A stretch of DNA of 43,017 nucleotides, from positions 1 through 43,017 of the forward strand of contig JADQCB010000010.1 of assembly GCA_016278325.1 (NCBI GenBank), given 5' to 3'. Below are positions 11,109 through 20,649 of the stretch, in pieces (the first letter of the stretch is position 1; the number at the start of each line of letters is the position of its first letter). The notes beneath the pieces are model-generated. The model saw nothing but the letters and a program-made list of their open reading frames with translations. It did not search any database and had not been told where the DNA came from. Source of the DNA: Actibacterium sp. GTDB lineage: Bacteria > Pseudomonadota > Alphaproteobacteria > Rhodobacterales > Rhodobacteraceae. Made by a program: the position numbers and the translations under genes.

Positions 11109-12497
11109 ATGAGCCGCGACAGGATGACATACGCGCAGCATGTCCGCGCGACGTTGGCGCTTGGCCTGCCGCTGATCGGCAGCCACCTGGCGCAGTTCGC
11201 CATTACCCTGACCGACGCGGTGATGCTGGGCTGGTATGACGTGATGGCGCTGGCGGCGCAGGTTCTGGGCGGCATGGTGTTTTTCGTGCTGTTCATCATG
11301 GGCTCGGGCTTTGCCTTCGGCGTGATGCCGATGGTCGCGACCGCCGCCGCCGCCGGGGATGATCGGCAGGTGCGTCGCATCACGCGGATGGGGTTGTGGA
11401 TCTCGACGGGCTTCGGATTGCTGACCCTGCCCATATTCCTGTTGTCAGAGCGGATCCTGAGCGCCGTCGGGCAGCCACCGCATATCGCGGCGCTTGCGGG
11501 CGACTATCTGCGGATCGCCGGTCTTGCGATGATTCCCGCCCTGCTCGTGATGGTGTTGAAGAGCTATTTCTCGGCGCTGGAGCGCACCCGCATCGTGCTG
11601 TGGGTCACGCTGGCCGCTGTCGGCGTCAATATCGTGGTGAACTATGCGCTGATCTTCGGCCACTGGGGGGCGCCCGAGCTGGGCATTCGCGGCGCCGCCT
11701 TCGCATCGCTGGCGGTGCAGAGCGCCTCGCTCGTCGGGCTGGTGGTCTATGCGATCGTCATCGCGCCCGAGCAGGCGCTCTTTCAACGGCTGTGGCGTCC
11801 GGACCGCGAGGCGCTTGCCGAGGTATTCCGTCTGGGCTGGCCGATCGGGCTGACCAACCTGGCCGAGGTGGGCCTGTTCGCGGCCGCCTCGGTGATGATG
11901 GGCTGGCTGGGAACGCTGCCCCTGGCGGCGCATGGCATCGCGTTGCAGATCTCTTCGGTCGCGTTCATGGTTCATCTGGGATTTTCCAATGCGGCCACGA
12001 TCCGCGTCGGGCGGGCGCGTGGACGCGACGATGCCCAGGCCCTGATCCGGGGCGCGCAGGTGGTGATCGGCCTGTCGATGGCGGCAGTTCTGATCAGCGT
12101 CCTGCTGTTTCTCGGGCTTCCGGAACCGCTCCTGGGTCTTTTCATAGATCCGGCCGATCCGGACCGGGCCCAGGTCATCGCGATCGGGATCGGCCTGCTT
12201 GCGGCGGCGGCATTGTTCCAGGTGGTGGATGCGGCGCAGGTGGTCGCCCTGGGGTTGCTGCGCGGGGTGCAGGATGCCCGGATCCCGATGGTGATGGCCG
12301 GGGTCAGCTATTGGCTGGTCGGGGTTCCGGTGGCCTATTTGCTGGGCTTCCCCCTTGGCCTGGGGGGGATCGGCATCTGGCTGGGGCTTGCCGCCGGGCT
12401 GGCGCTGGCCGGGATCCTGATGATGACGCGGTTCTGGCGGATGGCCCTGCGTCAGAGGCGCGGCGCACTGCGGGCGGCGGCAGAGAGGACGGCCTGA
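11109..12497 (+). CDS. MATE family multidrug/metabolite efflux transporter
   Basis: This 462-residue inner-membrane protein has about 12 hydrophobic segments and matches the MATE (NorM-type) family of Na+- or H+-driven exporters of cationic drugs and metabolites. Family hints include LALGLPLIGSHLAQFAITLT at the start, the repeated half (EVFRLGWPIGLTNLAEVGLF) at mid-protein, and the internal pseudo-twofold repeat. The annotated ATG at 11109 sits close to its only purine-rich stretch; a second ATG at 11124 (MTYAQHV) is an alternative start. A gap of 107 bases separates it from the epimerase, so it may have its own promoter. Substrate is unknown. Confidence 0.88.
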   Translation: MSRDRMTYAQHVRATLALGLPLIGSHLAQFAITLTDAVMLGWYDVMALAAQVLGGMVFFVLFIMGSGFAFGVMPMVATAAAAGDDRQVRRITRMGLWISTGFGLLTLPIFLLSERILSAVGQPPHIAALAGDYLRIAGLAMIPALLVMVLKSYFSALERTRIVLWVTLAAVGVNIVVNYALIFGHWGAPELGIRGAAFASLAVQSASLVGLVVYAIVIAPEQALFQRLWRPDREALAEVFRLGWPIGLTNLAEVGLFAAASVMMGWLGTLPLAAHGIALQISSVAFMVHLGFSNAATIRVGRARGRDDAQALIRGAQVVIGLSMAAVLISVLLFLGLPEPLLGLFIDPADPDRAQVIAIGIGLLAAAALFQVVDAAQVVALGLLRGVQDARIPMVMAGVSYWLVGVPVAYLLGFPLGLGGIGIWLGLAAGLALAGILMMTRFWRMALRQRRGALRAAAERTA

Positions 12498-12507
12498 TCG
12501 GCCGGTG

Positions 12508-12927
12508 TCAACGACCCCCGCCCGTGCCGGGTTTCGCCACGCGGTCGGCCTTCTTGCGAACCAGGACGGTCCGCAGGTCGTGCATCGCCAGAAGCAGCGA
12601 ATCGGTCACCTGTTCGAGCTGTTCCGGGCTGGCCTTCGATTGCGCCCACTGGGCGGTCAGGTTCAGGTGATCCACGGTGCGCCGGATATCGTCCAGGTCG
12701 CGCGCGGCCAGCACGGCGCGGCGCTGGTCGATCCAGCGGCGGATCTCGGTCAGGTCGGATTCGCTCAGGATTCGATCGCCATGCGGCTTGATCTCGCCAT
12801 TTTTGACATTGACGACGGCGATCTGGTCCATGTCCAGCCGACGATGCCGGTTGCCGGTGTCCAGCCGGAACACCAATGCGCCGTTTTCGCGCACCCTGAA
12901 ATAGTATTCCGGCAGATCGCTGCTCAT
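12508..12927 (-). CDS. Conserved hypothetical protein downstream of aspartate aminotransferase
   Basis: I do not recognise a named family. The 139-residue product is soluble, with no signal peptide or membrane segment. Residues 1-50 look like a beta-rich module (YYFRVRENGALVFRLD, then IAVVNVKNGEIKP) and the rest looks helical (ESDLTEIRRWIDQRRAVLAARDLD, then a C-terminal helix pair), ending in a basic Gly-rich tail. I favour the ATG at 12927, which avoids overlap with the preceding aminotransferase; an ATG at 12948 would overlap its stop by 8 bases. The 13-base gap to the aminotransferase implies one operon. It converges on the MATE gene with a 10-base gap. Confidence 0.75.
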   Translation of the reverse strand: MSSDLPEYYFRVRENGALVFRLDTGNRHRRLDMDQIAVVNVKNGEIKPHGDRILSESDLTEIRRWIDQRRAVLAARDLDDIRRTVDHLNLTAQWAQSKASPEQLEQVTDSLLLAMHDLRTVLVRKKADRVAKPGTGGGR

Positions 12928-12940
12928 GGCGTCGCCATCC

Positions 12941-14204
<1,264 letters not shown>

Positions 14205-14230
14205 GCGGCTTGATCAGAAAGGCACGCCCG

Positions 14231-14635
14231 ATGATTGACGATGCAATGACCGGAACCGAATGGTATTCCGAGCAGACCGCCACCTTCGGCGACCGGATGG
14301 CCGGCGCGCGCGAGGCGTTGGGCATGACCCAGAGCGAACTGTCCAAGCGGCTTGGCGTGAAGCTGAAAACCGTTCAGTCCTGGGAAGACGATCTGAGCGA
14401 GCCGCGCGCCAACAAGTTGCAGATGCTGGCCGGTATCCTCAACGTGTCGATCATGTGGCTTCTGACCGGCGAGGGCGACGGGCTGGACGGCCCGACCGAA
14501 GAGGCGGTTCTGCCCGATGACGTGCGCACGATGCTTACCGACATCCGGCTGGTGAAGTCCGAGATGCACCGGCTGACCGAACGTCTCGGGACGCTCGAAC
14601 GCAAGCTGCGGACCGCCCTGAAGGAACAGGTATGA
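14231..14635 (+). CDS. XRE-family helix-turn-helix regulator
   Basis: This 134-residue protein has an N-terminal Cro/CI-type HTH domain (about residues 17-75: MAGAREALGMTQSELSKRLG, then VKLKTVQSWEDDLSEPRANK) followed by a predicted coiled-coil tail (MLTDIRLVKSEMHRLTERL, then GTLERKLRTAL) that probably mediates dimerisation. I chose the ATG at 14231, with AAAGG 11 bases upstream; an ATG at 14210 lacks a ribosome binding site. Its end overlaps the sdhE start by four bases (ATGA). It is divergent from the aminotransferase gene, which it might regulate, but no operator is obvious. Confidence 0.87.
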   Translation: MIDDAMTGTEWYSEQTATFGDRMAGAREALGMTQSELSKRLGVKLKTVQSWEDDLSEPRANKLQMLAGILNVSIMWLLTGEGDGLDGPTEEAVLPDDVRTMLTDIRLVKSEMHRLTERLGTLERKLRTALKEQV

Positions 14636-14898
14636 GTGCGCCCCGGGCGAACGAGACCCGGCACAAGCGGATCGCGATGCGGGCCTGGCATCGTGGCACC
14701 AAGGAAATGGACCTGATCCTGGGCCGCTTCGCCGAGGCGCATCTTGCCACGCTTGCCCCCGACCAGCTCGACCAGTTCGAGGCGCTGATGGAGCAGAACG
14801 ATCACGATCTCTATCAATGGGTCACCGGGCGGGTCGCCGCCCCGGCGCCGTTCGCCGCTCTGATCGAAAGGATCGCCCGGCATGCCGGAGCGCGTTGA
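14632..14898 (+). CDS. sdhE: FAD assembly factor SdhE
   Basis: SdhE (YgfY/Sdh5 family) is a small cytoplasmic chaperone that promotes covalent attachment of FAD to the flavoprotein subunits of succinate dehydrogenase and fumarate reductase. The 88-residue product has the invariant RGxxE motif (RGTKEMD, residues 21-27) followed by the family pattern FAEAHLATL and the conserved acidic face (EALMEQNDHDLYQWVTGR). It is coupled to the XRE regulator by an ATGA overlap. No sdh structural genes lie in the window. Confidence 0.93.
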   Translation: MSAPRANETRHKRIAMRAWHRGTKEMDLILGRFAEAHLATLAPDQLDQFEALMEQNDHDLYQWVTGRVAAPAPFAALIERIARHAGAR

Positions 14899-14984
14899 AC
14901 GGGCCGACATGGTTCCGGCTTAACCGAATCTTTGAACCTCGGCCGCTATCCCTGTCTTCACGCGAGTGACGGACGGAGTGACAG

Positions 14985-15482
14985 ATGAGCGTTCAGACCC
15001 CCCTGGTGGTGCCCGCACGGCACGGTTTCATGTCCGGCTATCTCGAGGCGCTGGCGCTGGTCGAGCGGCTTCATCGGCTTCTGCTCGACGTGATCAAGGA
15101 CGAATTCGAGCGTGTTGGCGAGCTTGAGATCAATCCGGTGCAGGCGTTGCTGCTTTTCAATGTCGGCGATAACGAGGTAACGGCCGGCGAGTTGAAGAGC
15201 CGCGGCTATTACCAGGGGTCGAATGTTTCCTACAATCTGAAGAAACTCGTCGATCTGGGCTACATGCACCACCAGCGATGCGAGATCGACCGCCGATCCG
15301 TGCGGGTGCGGCTGACCAGGCGGGGCCGCGAGATACGCGGCCTGGTGAACGATCTTTTCTCGCGGCATGCCGAAGGGCTGGAAGCCCGCGGCGTCATCGA
15401 TTTCGAAGGGCTGGAGGATATCACCGCGTCGCTGCGCCGGATGGAACGCTATTGGGCCGATCAGATCCGCTATATCTACTGA
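14985..15482 (+). CDS. ldtR: LdtR-type MarR family regulator
   Basis: This winged-helix regulator (165 residues) matches the LdtR group of the MarR family, known in alphaproteobacteria (Sinorhizobium, Liberibacter) to control L,D-transpeptidase genes and cell-wall/osmotic tolerance. Recognisable features are the N-terminal dimerisation helix LALVERLHRLLLDVIKDEFE, the recognition region TAGELKSRGYYQGSNVSYNL, and the wing MHHQRCEIDRRSVRVRLT. The ATG has GGAGTGACAG directly upstream. The assignment to LdtR rests on recalled similarity; a general MarR assignment is firmer. No L,D-transpeptidase gene is adjacent. A GC-rich hairpin follows. Confidence 0.8.
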   Translation: MSVQTPLVVPARHGFMSGYLEALALVERLHRLLLDVIKDEFERVGELEINPVQALLLFNVGDNEVTAGELKSRGYYQGSNVSYNLKKLVDLGYMHHQRCEIDRRSVRVRLTRRGREIRGLVNDLFSRHAEGLEARGVIDFEGLEDITASLRRMERYWADQIRYIY

Positions 15483-15513
15483 TGCCGGGAGGTGCGCGAT
15501 GCCGGCGCGCCCG

Positions 15514-15539
15514 CCCGGGGCAGGCACGCCCGCCCCGGG
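15514..15539. terminator. GC-rich hairpin between convergent genes
   Basis: Stem CCCGGGGC (15514-15521) and GCCCCGGG (15532-15539), loop of 10 bases. It lies between the end of the LdtR-type gene and the end of the alcohol dehydrogenase gene. There is no T tract on either strand, so its role as a bidirectional terminator is uncertain. Confidence 0.4.
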
Positions 15540-15576
15540 TCGGTCGGCAAGGCGCGTGCGATTGCACCCACGCGGT

Positions 15577-16722
15577 CTAGATTATCGCCTCGAACAGGGC
15601 GCTTACATTGTCGCGCGTCAGCTTGACCGGGTTGCCGCCGCAGCTGGGATCTTCCAGCGCCATGGCCGTCAGCGTATCGATCCGATCGCGATCGACCCCC
15701 ATTTCCGACAGGCGCCTGGGCACGTCCAGCTGATCGTTCAGCTTTTGCACGAAGGCGCGGAACCCGTCGAACCCGCCGTCTATTCCCAGATAGGCGGCGG
15801 CCATGTCGAAGCGGTCGGCGATTTTCGGCGCGTTCAACTCAAGGACTGCCGGCATGCAGACCGCGTTGGTGGTGCCGTGATGGGTGTTGTAGATCGCACC
15901 GATCGGGTGGCTGAGCGCATGGATGGCCCCCAGGCCTTTCTGGAACGCGGTCGAGCCCATTGCCGCCGCGCTCATCATCTGGGCGCGCGCCTCGATATCG
16001 GTGCCGTCGGCATGGGCACGCGGCAGATACTCCTTGACCAGCCGCATGCCTTCCAACGCGATGCCCTGGCTCATCGGGTGGTAATGCGGGCTTGAAAACG
16101 CCTCGACGCAATGGGCGAAAGCATCCAGCCCGGTGCCCGCGGTGATGAATTTCGGCATGCCGACGGTCAGCTCCGGGTCGCAGATCACTACGGCCGGCAG
16201 GACTTTCGGGTGGAAAATGATCTTTTTCACATGGGTCTGCGAATTCGTGATGACGCTGGCGCGCCCGACCTCGGAGCCGGTGCCGGCCGTGGTCGGCACG
16301 GCGATGATCGGCGTGATCGCCTCGGCATCGGCGCGCGTCCACCAGTCGTCGATATCCTCGAAATCCCAGACCGGCCGGGTCTGCCCGGCCATGAAGGCCA
16401 CCATCTTGCCCAGATCCAGCCCCGAGCCGCCACCGAACGCGATCACCCCGTCATGCCCGCCGTCGCGAAACGCCTTCACCCCGTCGGCCAGGTTGATCTC
16501 GTTCGGGTTGGGATCGACCTGCGCGAACAGCGCGGGATCGAACCCGGCCTGTTCGAGGATCTCCAGCGCGTGACGCGTGATCGGCAGGTCTGCCAGCCCC
16601 TTGTCGGTGACCAGCAGGGGCTTGGTGACATGCGCCTCGGCACAGGCGCCGGGCAGTTCCCTGATACGTCCGGCGCCGAACTTGATGGCGGTGGGATAGG
16701 TCCAGTTGCCCGTCAGGTTCAT
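15577..16722 (-). CDS. Iron-containing alcohol dehydrogenase
   Basis: This is a group III (Fe-dependent) alcohol dehydrogenase of 381 residues, cytoplasmic, NAD(P)-linked. The nucleotide-binding motif GGGSGLDLGK is at about 97-106 and TTAGTGSEVG follows. By the spacing used in FucO, the metal ligands are D200, H204, H268 and H282 (TGLDAFAHCVEAF; IHALSHPIGA; YNTHHG). I chose the ATG at 16722, which has AGGGGG upstream and overlaps the stop of the aldehyde dehydrogenase as ATGA. It is the last gene of the long minus-strand operon. In that context I infer oxidation of a gamma-glutamylated amino alcohol to the aldehyde; a free short-chain alcohol is the alternative. Confidence 0.92.
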   Translation of the reverse strand: MNLTGNWTYPTAIKFGAGRIRELPGACAEAHVTKPLLVTDKGLADLPITRHALEILEQAGFDPALFAQVDPNPNEINLADGVKAFRDGGHDGVIAFGGGSGLDLGKMVAFMAGQTRPVWDFEDIDDWWTRADAEAITPIIAVPTTAGTGSEVGRASVITNSQTHVKKIIFHPKVLPAVVICDPELTVGMPKFITAGTGLDAFAHCVEAFSSPHYHPMSQGIALEGMRLVKEYLPRAHADGTDIEARAQMMSAAAMGSTAFQKGLGAIHALSHPIGAIYNTHHGTTNAVCMPAVLELNAPKIADRFDMAAAYLGIDGGFDGFRAFVQKLNDQLDVPRRLSEMGVDRDRIDTLTAMALEDPSCGGNPVKLTRDNVSALFEAII

Positions 16723-18101
16723 GATACCCCCTTCTTGAGATGATAGGATTTCGGCCGGGTCAGGTTGTGATAGCCGATCACGCTGAGCCCGCCGCCGCGG
16801 CCGGTGTTCTTGCAGCCGGTCCAGCACAGGGCCGGGTCGAGGTAATCGGCACGGTTCATGAACACGGTGCCGGTCTGCAAGCGTCGGCCGATCCGCGCCG
16901 CGCGGTCCGCGTCGGCGGTCCACAGCGCCGCGGTCAGGCCGAATTCGCTGTCGTTCATGAGCGCGATCGCCTGTTCGTCGTCGCGGACCGGCATGATGCC
17001 GACGACCGGGCCGAAGCTTTCCTCGCGCATTACGCGCATGTCGTGGGTGACGCCGGTCAGGATCTGCGGCGTCAGGTAGGTGCCGCCATCATCCTCCGCG
17101 AAGGGGGCGATATGGGCGGTGGCACCGTCGGCCACCGCTTCGGCCACCTGCGCGCGCACCACATCGGCAAAGCGGCGGTTGGCCATCGGGCCGATGGTGG
17201 TTTCGGTGTCCAGCGGATTGCCCAGTTTCATGCCGCGCACGGTTTCCACGGCGCGGGCGACGAAATCGTCATACAGGCTTTCGTGAACATAGATCCGCTC
17301 GATCCCGCAGCAGCACTGCCCCGAGTTGAACATTGCCGCGTCGACCAGCCCGGCCACGGCAGAGCCGAGATCGGCATCGTCCAGAACATAGCCCGGATCC
17401 TTGCCGCCCAGTTCCAGGCCCAGCGGGGTGAAGGTGCCCGCCGCGGCCCGTTCCATCGCGCGGCCGCCGCCGACCGAGCCGGTGAAATTCACGAAATCGA
17501 AGCTGCGCGCGGCGATCAGCGCGCTGGTGGTGTCATGATCCAGAAAGACGTTCTGGAAAACGTCCTCGGGCACGCCCGCCTCGACGAAGGCGCGGACCAT
17601 GCGTTCGCCCACCAGCAGCGTCTGGGTGGCATGTTTCAGAAGCACCGTGTTGCCCGCGATCAGCGCCGGGGCCACCGTGTTGATCGCGGTCATCCAGGGA
17701 TAGTTCCAGGGGGCGATCACCAGCACCACGCCGTGCGGTTCACGCTCGATCCGGCGCTCGAACGCGTCGCTGGCCTCGATCACCATGGGCGCCAGCGCCT
17801 CTTCGGCGATGTCGGCCATGTAGCTGCCACGCTCGTCGAAACCGCCGAACTCGCCGCCATAGCGGATCGGGCGGCCCATCATATGCGCAAGTTCCGGCAC
17901 GATCTCGTCATTCATCTCGCCCACGCGGGCGATCCCCTTTCGCACCAGGCTCACCCGTTCGGCCAGCGGCCTTGCGGCCCAGTCGGCCTGTGCCGCCCGG
18001 GCACGGGCCACCATCGCGGCGGCCGCGTCGCGGTCCGGGATGGGGCGTTCGGCAAATACCGATCCGTCGATCGGCGAGATGCATTTCAATGTCTGTGTCA
18101 T
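16719..18101 (-). CDS. NAD-dependent aldehyde dehydrogenase
   Basis: This is an aldehyde dehydrogenase superfamily enzyme of 460 residues that oxidises an aldehyde to the acid with NAD(P). It carries the oxyanion Asn in PWNYPW (N133), the FTGSVGGGRAM cofactor loop, the general base Glu in GLELGGKDP (E230) and the catalytic Cys in NSGQCCCG, probably C264. Its relatives include succinate-semialdehyde and gamma-glutamyl-gamma-aminobutyraldehyde-type enzymes. It sits 10 bases after the glutamine-synthetase-like gene and overlaps the alcohol dehydrogenase, so the three act together. I infer that its substrate is the aldehyde made by the partner alcohol dehydrogenase. Confidence 0.92.
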   Translation of the reverse strand: MTQTLKCISPIDGSVFAERPIPDRDAAAAMVARARAAQADWAARPLAERVSLVRKGIARVGEMNDEIVPELAHMMGRPIRYGGEFGGFDERGSYMADIAEEALAPMVIEASDAFERRIEREPHGVVLVIAPWNYPWMTAINTVAPALIAGNTVLLKHATQTLLVGERMVRAFVEAGVPEDVFQNVFLDHDTTSALIAARSFDFVNFTGSVGGGRAMERAAAGTFTPLGLELGGKDPGYVLDDADLGSAVAGLVDAAMFNSGQCCCGIERIYVHESLYDDFVARAVETVRGMKLGNPLDTETTIGPMANRRFADVVRAQVAEAVADGATAHIAPFAEDDGGTYLTPQILTGVTHDMRVMREESFGPVVGIMPVRDDEQAIALMNDSEFGLTAALWTADADRAARIGRRLQTGTVFMNRADYLDPALCWTGCKNTGRGGGLSVIGYHNLTRPKSYHLKKGVS

Positions 18102-18111
18102 GGTATCCTCT

Positions 18112-19476
18112 TCAGGCGCGCTCGAATCCTCGGGCGATCTCGTGATCGGTCACCACGCGGTCGAATTCCTCCTGCTCCCAGCGGGCCGCGCGGACATAGT
18201 GATCGACGACCGCATCGCCGAAGGCCGCGCGCAACATCGCCGAGCCTTCCAGCGCATCGGCCGCGTCGCGCAGGGTGCGGGGGATGTGATTGCCGCCCTC
18301 GGCCTCGTAGGCGTCGCCGGACAGCGGCGGTTGCAGCGTCAGCCCGTCCTCGATCCCCTTCAGGCCGGCAGCGATCTGGGCGGCCATGGCAAGATAGGGG
18401 TTGATGTCCGATCCGCCGATCCGGCACTCGATCCGCACGGCCTTGGTGTTCTCGCCACACAGGCGGAACCCGGCGGTGCGGTTGTCCACCGACCAGGCGG
18501 CGCCGGTGGGGGCGAACGTGCCCTTCTGGAACCGTTTGTAACTGTTCACATAGGGCGCCAGGAACACGGTCATGTCGGGCGCATGGGCGATCAGCCCGGC
18601 CAGGTAGCTGCACATCAGCGACGACATGCCGTGCCGGGCAGCAGGGTCGTGAAAGGCGTTGGCGCCATCCTTCCACAGCGACTGATGGACGTGGCTGGAA
18701 CTGCCGACCCGGTCGGCGTGCCACTTGGGCAGGAAGCTGGCCGCGTGACCCTGGGCCCAGGCGATTTCCTTCACCGCGTTCTTGGCGATCGAATGATAAT
18801 CGGCGCTGTCCAGGGCCGGGCTGTATCTGATGTTCAGTTCGGCCTGGCCGGTTTCCGCCTCGCCCTTGGTATTCTCGACCGGGATCCCGGCCGCGCGCAG
18901 GTGGTTGCGCACCGGGCGCAGGACATGCTCTTCCTTCGTGGTCTGGAGGATGTGGTAATCCTCGTTATAGGCGCTGATCGGTTCGAGGTCGCGGAAACCC
19001 GATCTGCGGATCTCTTCATGGCTCTTGGCGAAGAGGAAGAACTCCAGCTCGGTCGCCATCATCGGGGTCAGGCCCATCGCGCCCAGCCGGGCGATCTGGC
19101 GTTTGAGGATGGCGCGCGGGCTGTGGGGCACCTCTTCATGCGTATGGTGATCCAGCACGTCGCACAGCACCATCGCGGTGCCCGCCAGCCAGGGAACCGG
19201 GCGCAGCGTGCCGAGGTCGGGTTTCATGACGTAATCGCCATAGCCCGCGCGCCAGCTGGTGGCGGCGTAGCCCTCGACGGTGAACATTTCCAGGTCGGTG
19301 GCCAGCAGGTAGTTGCAGCAATGGGTTTCTTCCCAGGCGCTTTCGACGAAATGCTCGGCCACGAAGCGCTTGCCCATGAGGCGGCCCTGCATGTCCACGA
19401 GGCAGACGAGAACGGTGTCGATTTCGCCGCAGGCGGTCTTTTCCTTCAAGGTGTCGAATGTCATCGGCGCGGGCAT
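18112..19476 (-). CDS. Glutamine synthetase-like gamma-glutamyl-amine ligase
   Basis: This 454-residue protein belongs to the glutamine synthetase superfamily but not to classical GlnA. Family members of this type (PuuA, GlnA3, GlnA4, IpuC, GmaS) use ATP to join the gamma-carboxyl of glutamate to an organic amine. Visible elements are an N-terminal beta-grasp region (VLVCLVDMQGRLMGKRF), the first metal-binding Glu motif ATELEFFLF, the E(A/T)GxxQ-like EAETGQAELN, the ATP/His region GSSSHVHQSLW, and an Arg/Glu motif RIECRIGG. The amine substrate cannot be read; ethanolamine is suggested by the ADH and ALDH partners. A stem-loop precedes it in the transcript. Confidence 0.9.
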   Translation of the reverse strand: MPAPMTFDTLKEKTACGEIDTVLVCLVDMQGRLMGKRFVAEHFVESAWEETHCCNYLLATDLEMFTVEGYAATSWRAGYGDYVMKPDLGTLRPVPWLAGTAMVLCDVLDHHTHEEVPHSPRAILKRQIARLGAMGLTPMMATELEFFLFAKSHEEIRRSGFRDLEPISAYNEDYHILQTTKEEHVLRPVRNHLRAAGIPVENTKGEAETGQAELNIRYSPALDSADYHSIAKNAVKEIAWAQGHAASFLPKWHADRVGSSSHVHQSLWKDGANAFHDPAARHGMSSLMCSYLAGLIAHAPDMTVFLAPYVNSYKRFQKGTFAPTGAAWSVDNRTAGFRLCGENTKAVRIECRIGGSDINPYLAMAAQIAAGLKGIEDGLTLQPPLSGDAYEAEGGNHIPRTLRDAADALEGSAMLRAAFGDAVVDHYVRAARWEQEEFDRVVTDHEIARGFERA

Positions 19477-19508
19477 GGGTCAGGTCCTGTAAAGCTTGGG
19501 TCGGCGTG

Positions 19509-19540
19509 CGGATGCCCCGGCGAACGGGCCGGGGCATCCG
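19509..19540 (-). other. Intercistronic stem-loop between dctP and the ligase gene
   Basis: A perfect 13-base stem (19509-19521 pairs with 19528-19540) around a 6-base loop lies in the gap between the TRAP receptor gene and the glutamine-synthetase-like gene. No T tract follows. In transporter operons such structures often protect the upstream message from 3' decay so that the binding protein is made in excess; partial termination is also possible. Function here is inferred. Confidence 0.6.
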
Positions 19541-19565
19541 GTGCGGCGCGTGTCGGGCCGGCGTC

Positions 19566-20603
19566 TCAGCCGTAGCGATAGGGGCGGCCGGCCTTTTGCA
19601 TCACCTCGTTATAGTCGCGGATGATCCCGACCACCTTTTCGCGGACCGGGTTGCCCTCGGTCAGGTCTTCCCAGAACACCTTGGCGGCGCTTTCCACCGT
19701 CGCCCATTCCTCGTCGGGGATCGTGGTCAGCTTCAGCTTGTCGCCATTGACGCGCAGCGCCGCCTCGCCGCCCCAGTACCACCACTGGCGGTAATAATGC
19801 GACTGTTCCATGCAGACCGTCAGCAGCGTCTTCATCCGCTCGGGCAGTTCCTCCCACCGCGACATGTTGGCGAAGAAGTGGCCGATCCAGGCGCCCGAGA
19901 TGTTGTTGGTCAGGAAATAGTTGGTCACGTCGGCCCAGCCCACCGTGTAATCCTCGGTGATGCCCGACCAGGCGATGCCGTCCAGCTCGCCCGTCTGCAA
20001 CGCAACCTCGATATCTTCCCATGGCAGGGTGACGGGCACCACGCCGAACTGCGACAGGAACCGTCCCGCGGTCGGGAAGGTGAAGACACGCTTGCCCTTG
20101 AGGTCTTCCAGGCTGCGGATCGGTTCCTTGGTGGCAAAGTGGCACGGATCCCAGGAGCCGGCCGAGATATGCTTGACGCCGACCGCGGCATATTCCTCTT
20201 CCCAGATCTCCTTGAGACCGTACTGATTGAACAGAACCGGCACGTCGAGGCTGTAGCGTGTGCCGAAGGGGAAATACCCCCCGAAGACCCGCACCGCGGT
20301 GGGCGAGGCCATCGAATCGTCGTCCGACTGCACCGCGTCGATCGTGCCGCGCTGCATCGCGCGGAACAGCTCGCCCGTGGGCACCAGCTGGTCCGAGAAA
20401 TACAGTTCGATCTGCATCTCGTCGCCGGCGATCGCGTTGAACTTGTCGATGGCCGGTTTCACCACATGCTCGGCCAGCGCGGCACCGGCATAGGTCTGCA
20501 TCCGCCAGACGATCTTGGATTGTGCGATCGCGGGCGCGGCCAGCGAGGCACCCACCGCGCCGACACCGGCGCTTGCAAGGAACTTGCGTCTTGTCGTGGT
20601 CAT
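19566..20603 (-). CDS. dctP: TRAP transporter solute-binding protein
   Basis: This is the periplasmic receptor of a tripartite ATP-independent transporter, 345 residues. The N-terminus is a Tat-type signal (TTTRRKFLASAGVGA) with a likely cleavage after AAPAIA, so the receptor is exported folded. The DctP fold is seen in VKPAIDKFNAIAGDEMQIELY and in SLEDLKGKRVFTF with AVALQTGELDGIAW-like spacing downstream (DIEVALQTGELDGIAWSG). Most relatives bind carboxylates through a conserved Arg in the LKGxKxR segment; here that segment reads LKGKRVFTFPTAGR and the Arg position is unclear without alignment. The C-terminal half is unusually Trp/Tyr-rich (YYRQWWYWGG). It follows dctM by 46 bases and has AGGAGAG upstream. 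Confidence 0.93.
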   Translation of the reverse strand: MTTTRRKFLASAGVGAVGASLAAPAIAQSKIVWRMQTYAGAALAEHVVKPAIDKFNAIAGDEMQIELYFSDQLVPTGELFRAMQRGTIDAVQSDDDSMASPTAVRVFGGYFPFGTRYSLDVPVLFNQYGLKEIWEEEYAAVGVKHISAGSWDPCHFATKEPIRSLEDLKGKRVFTFPTAGRFLSQFGVVPVTLPWEDIEVALQTGELDGIAWSGITEDYTVGWADVTNYFLTNNISGAWIGHFFANMSRWEELPERMKTLLTVCMEQSHYYRQWWYWGGEAALRVNGDKLKLTTIPDEEWATVESAAKVFWEDLTEGNPVREKVVGIIRDYNEVMQKAGRPYRYG

Positions 20604-20649
20604 TTTCTCTCTCCTATTGGTTTGGGCCCCGTTGCACCGGGGTTCTGGG

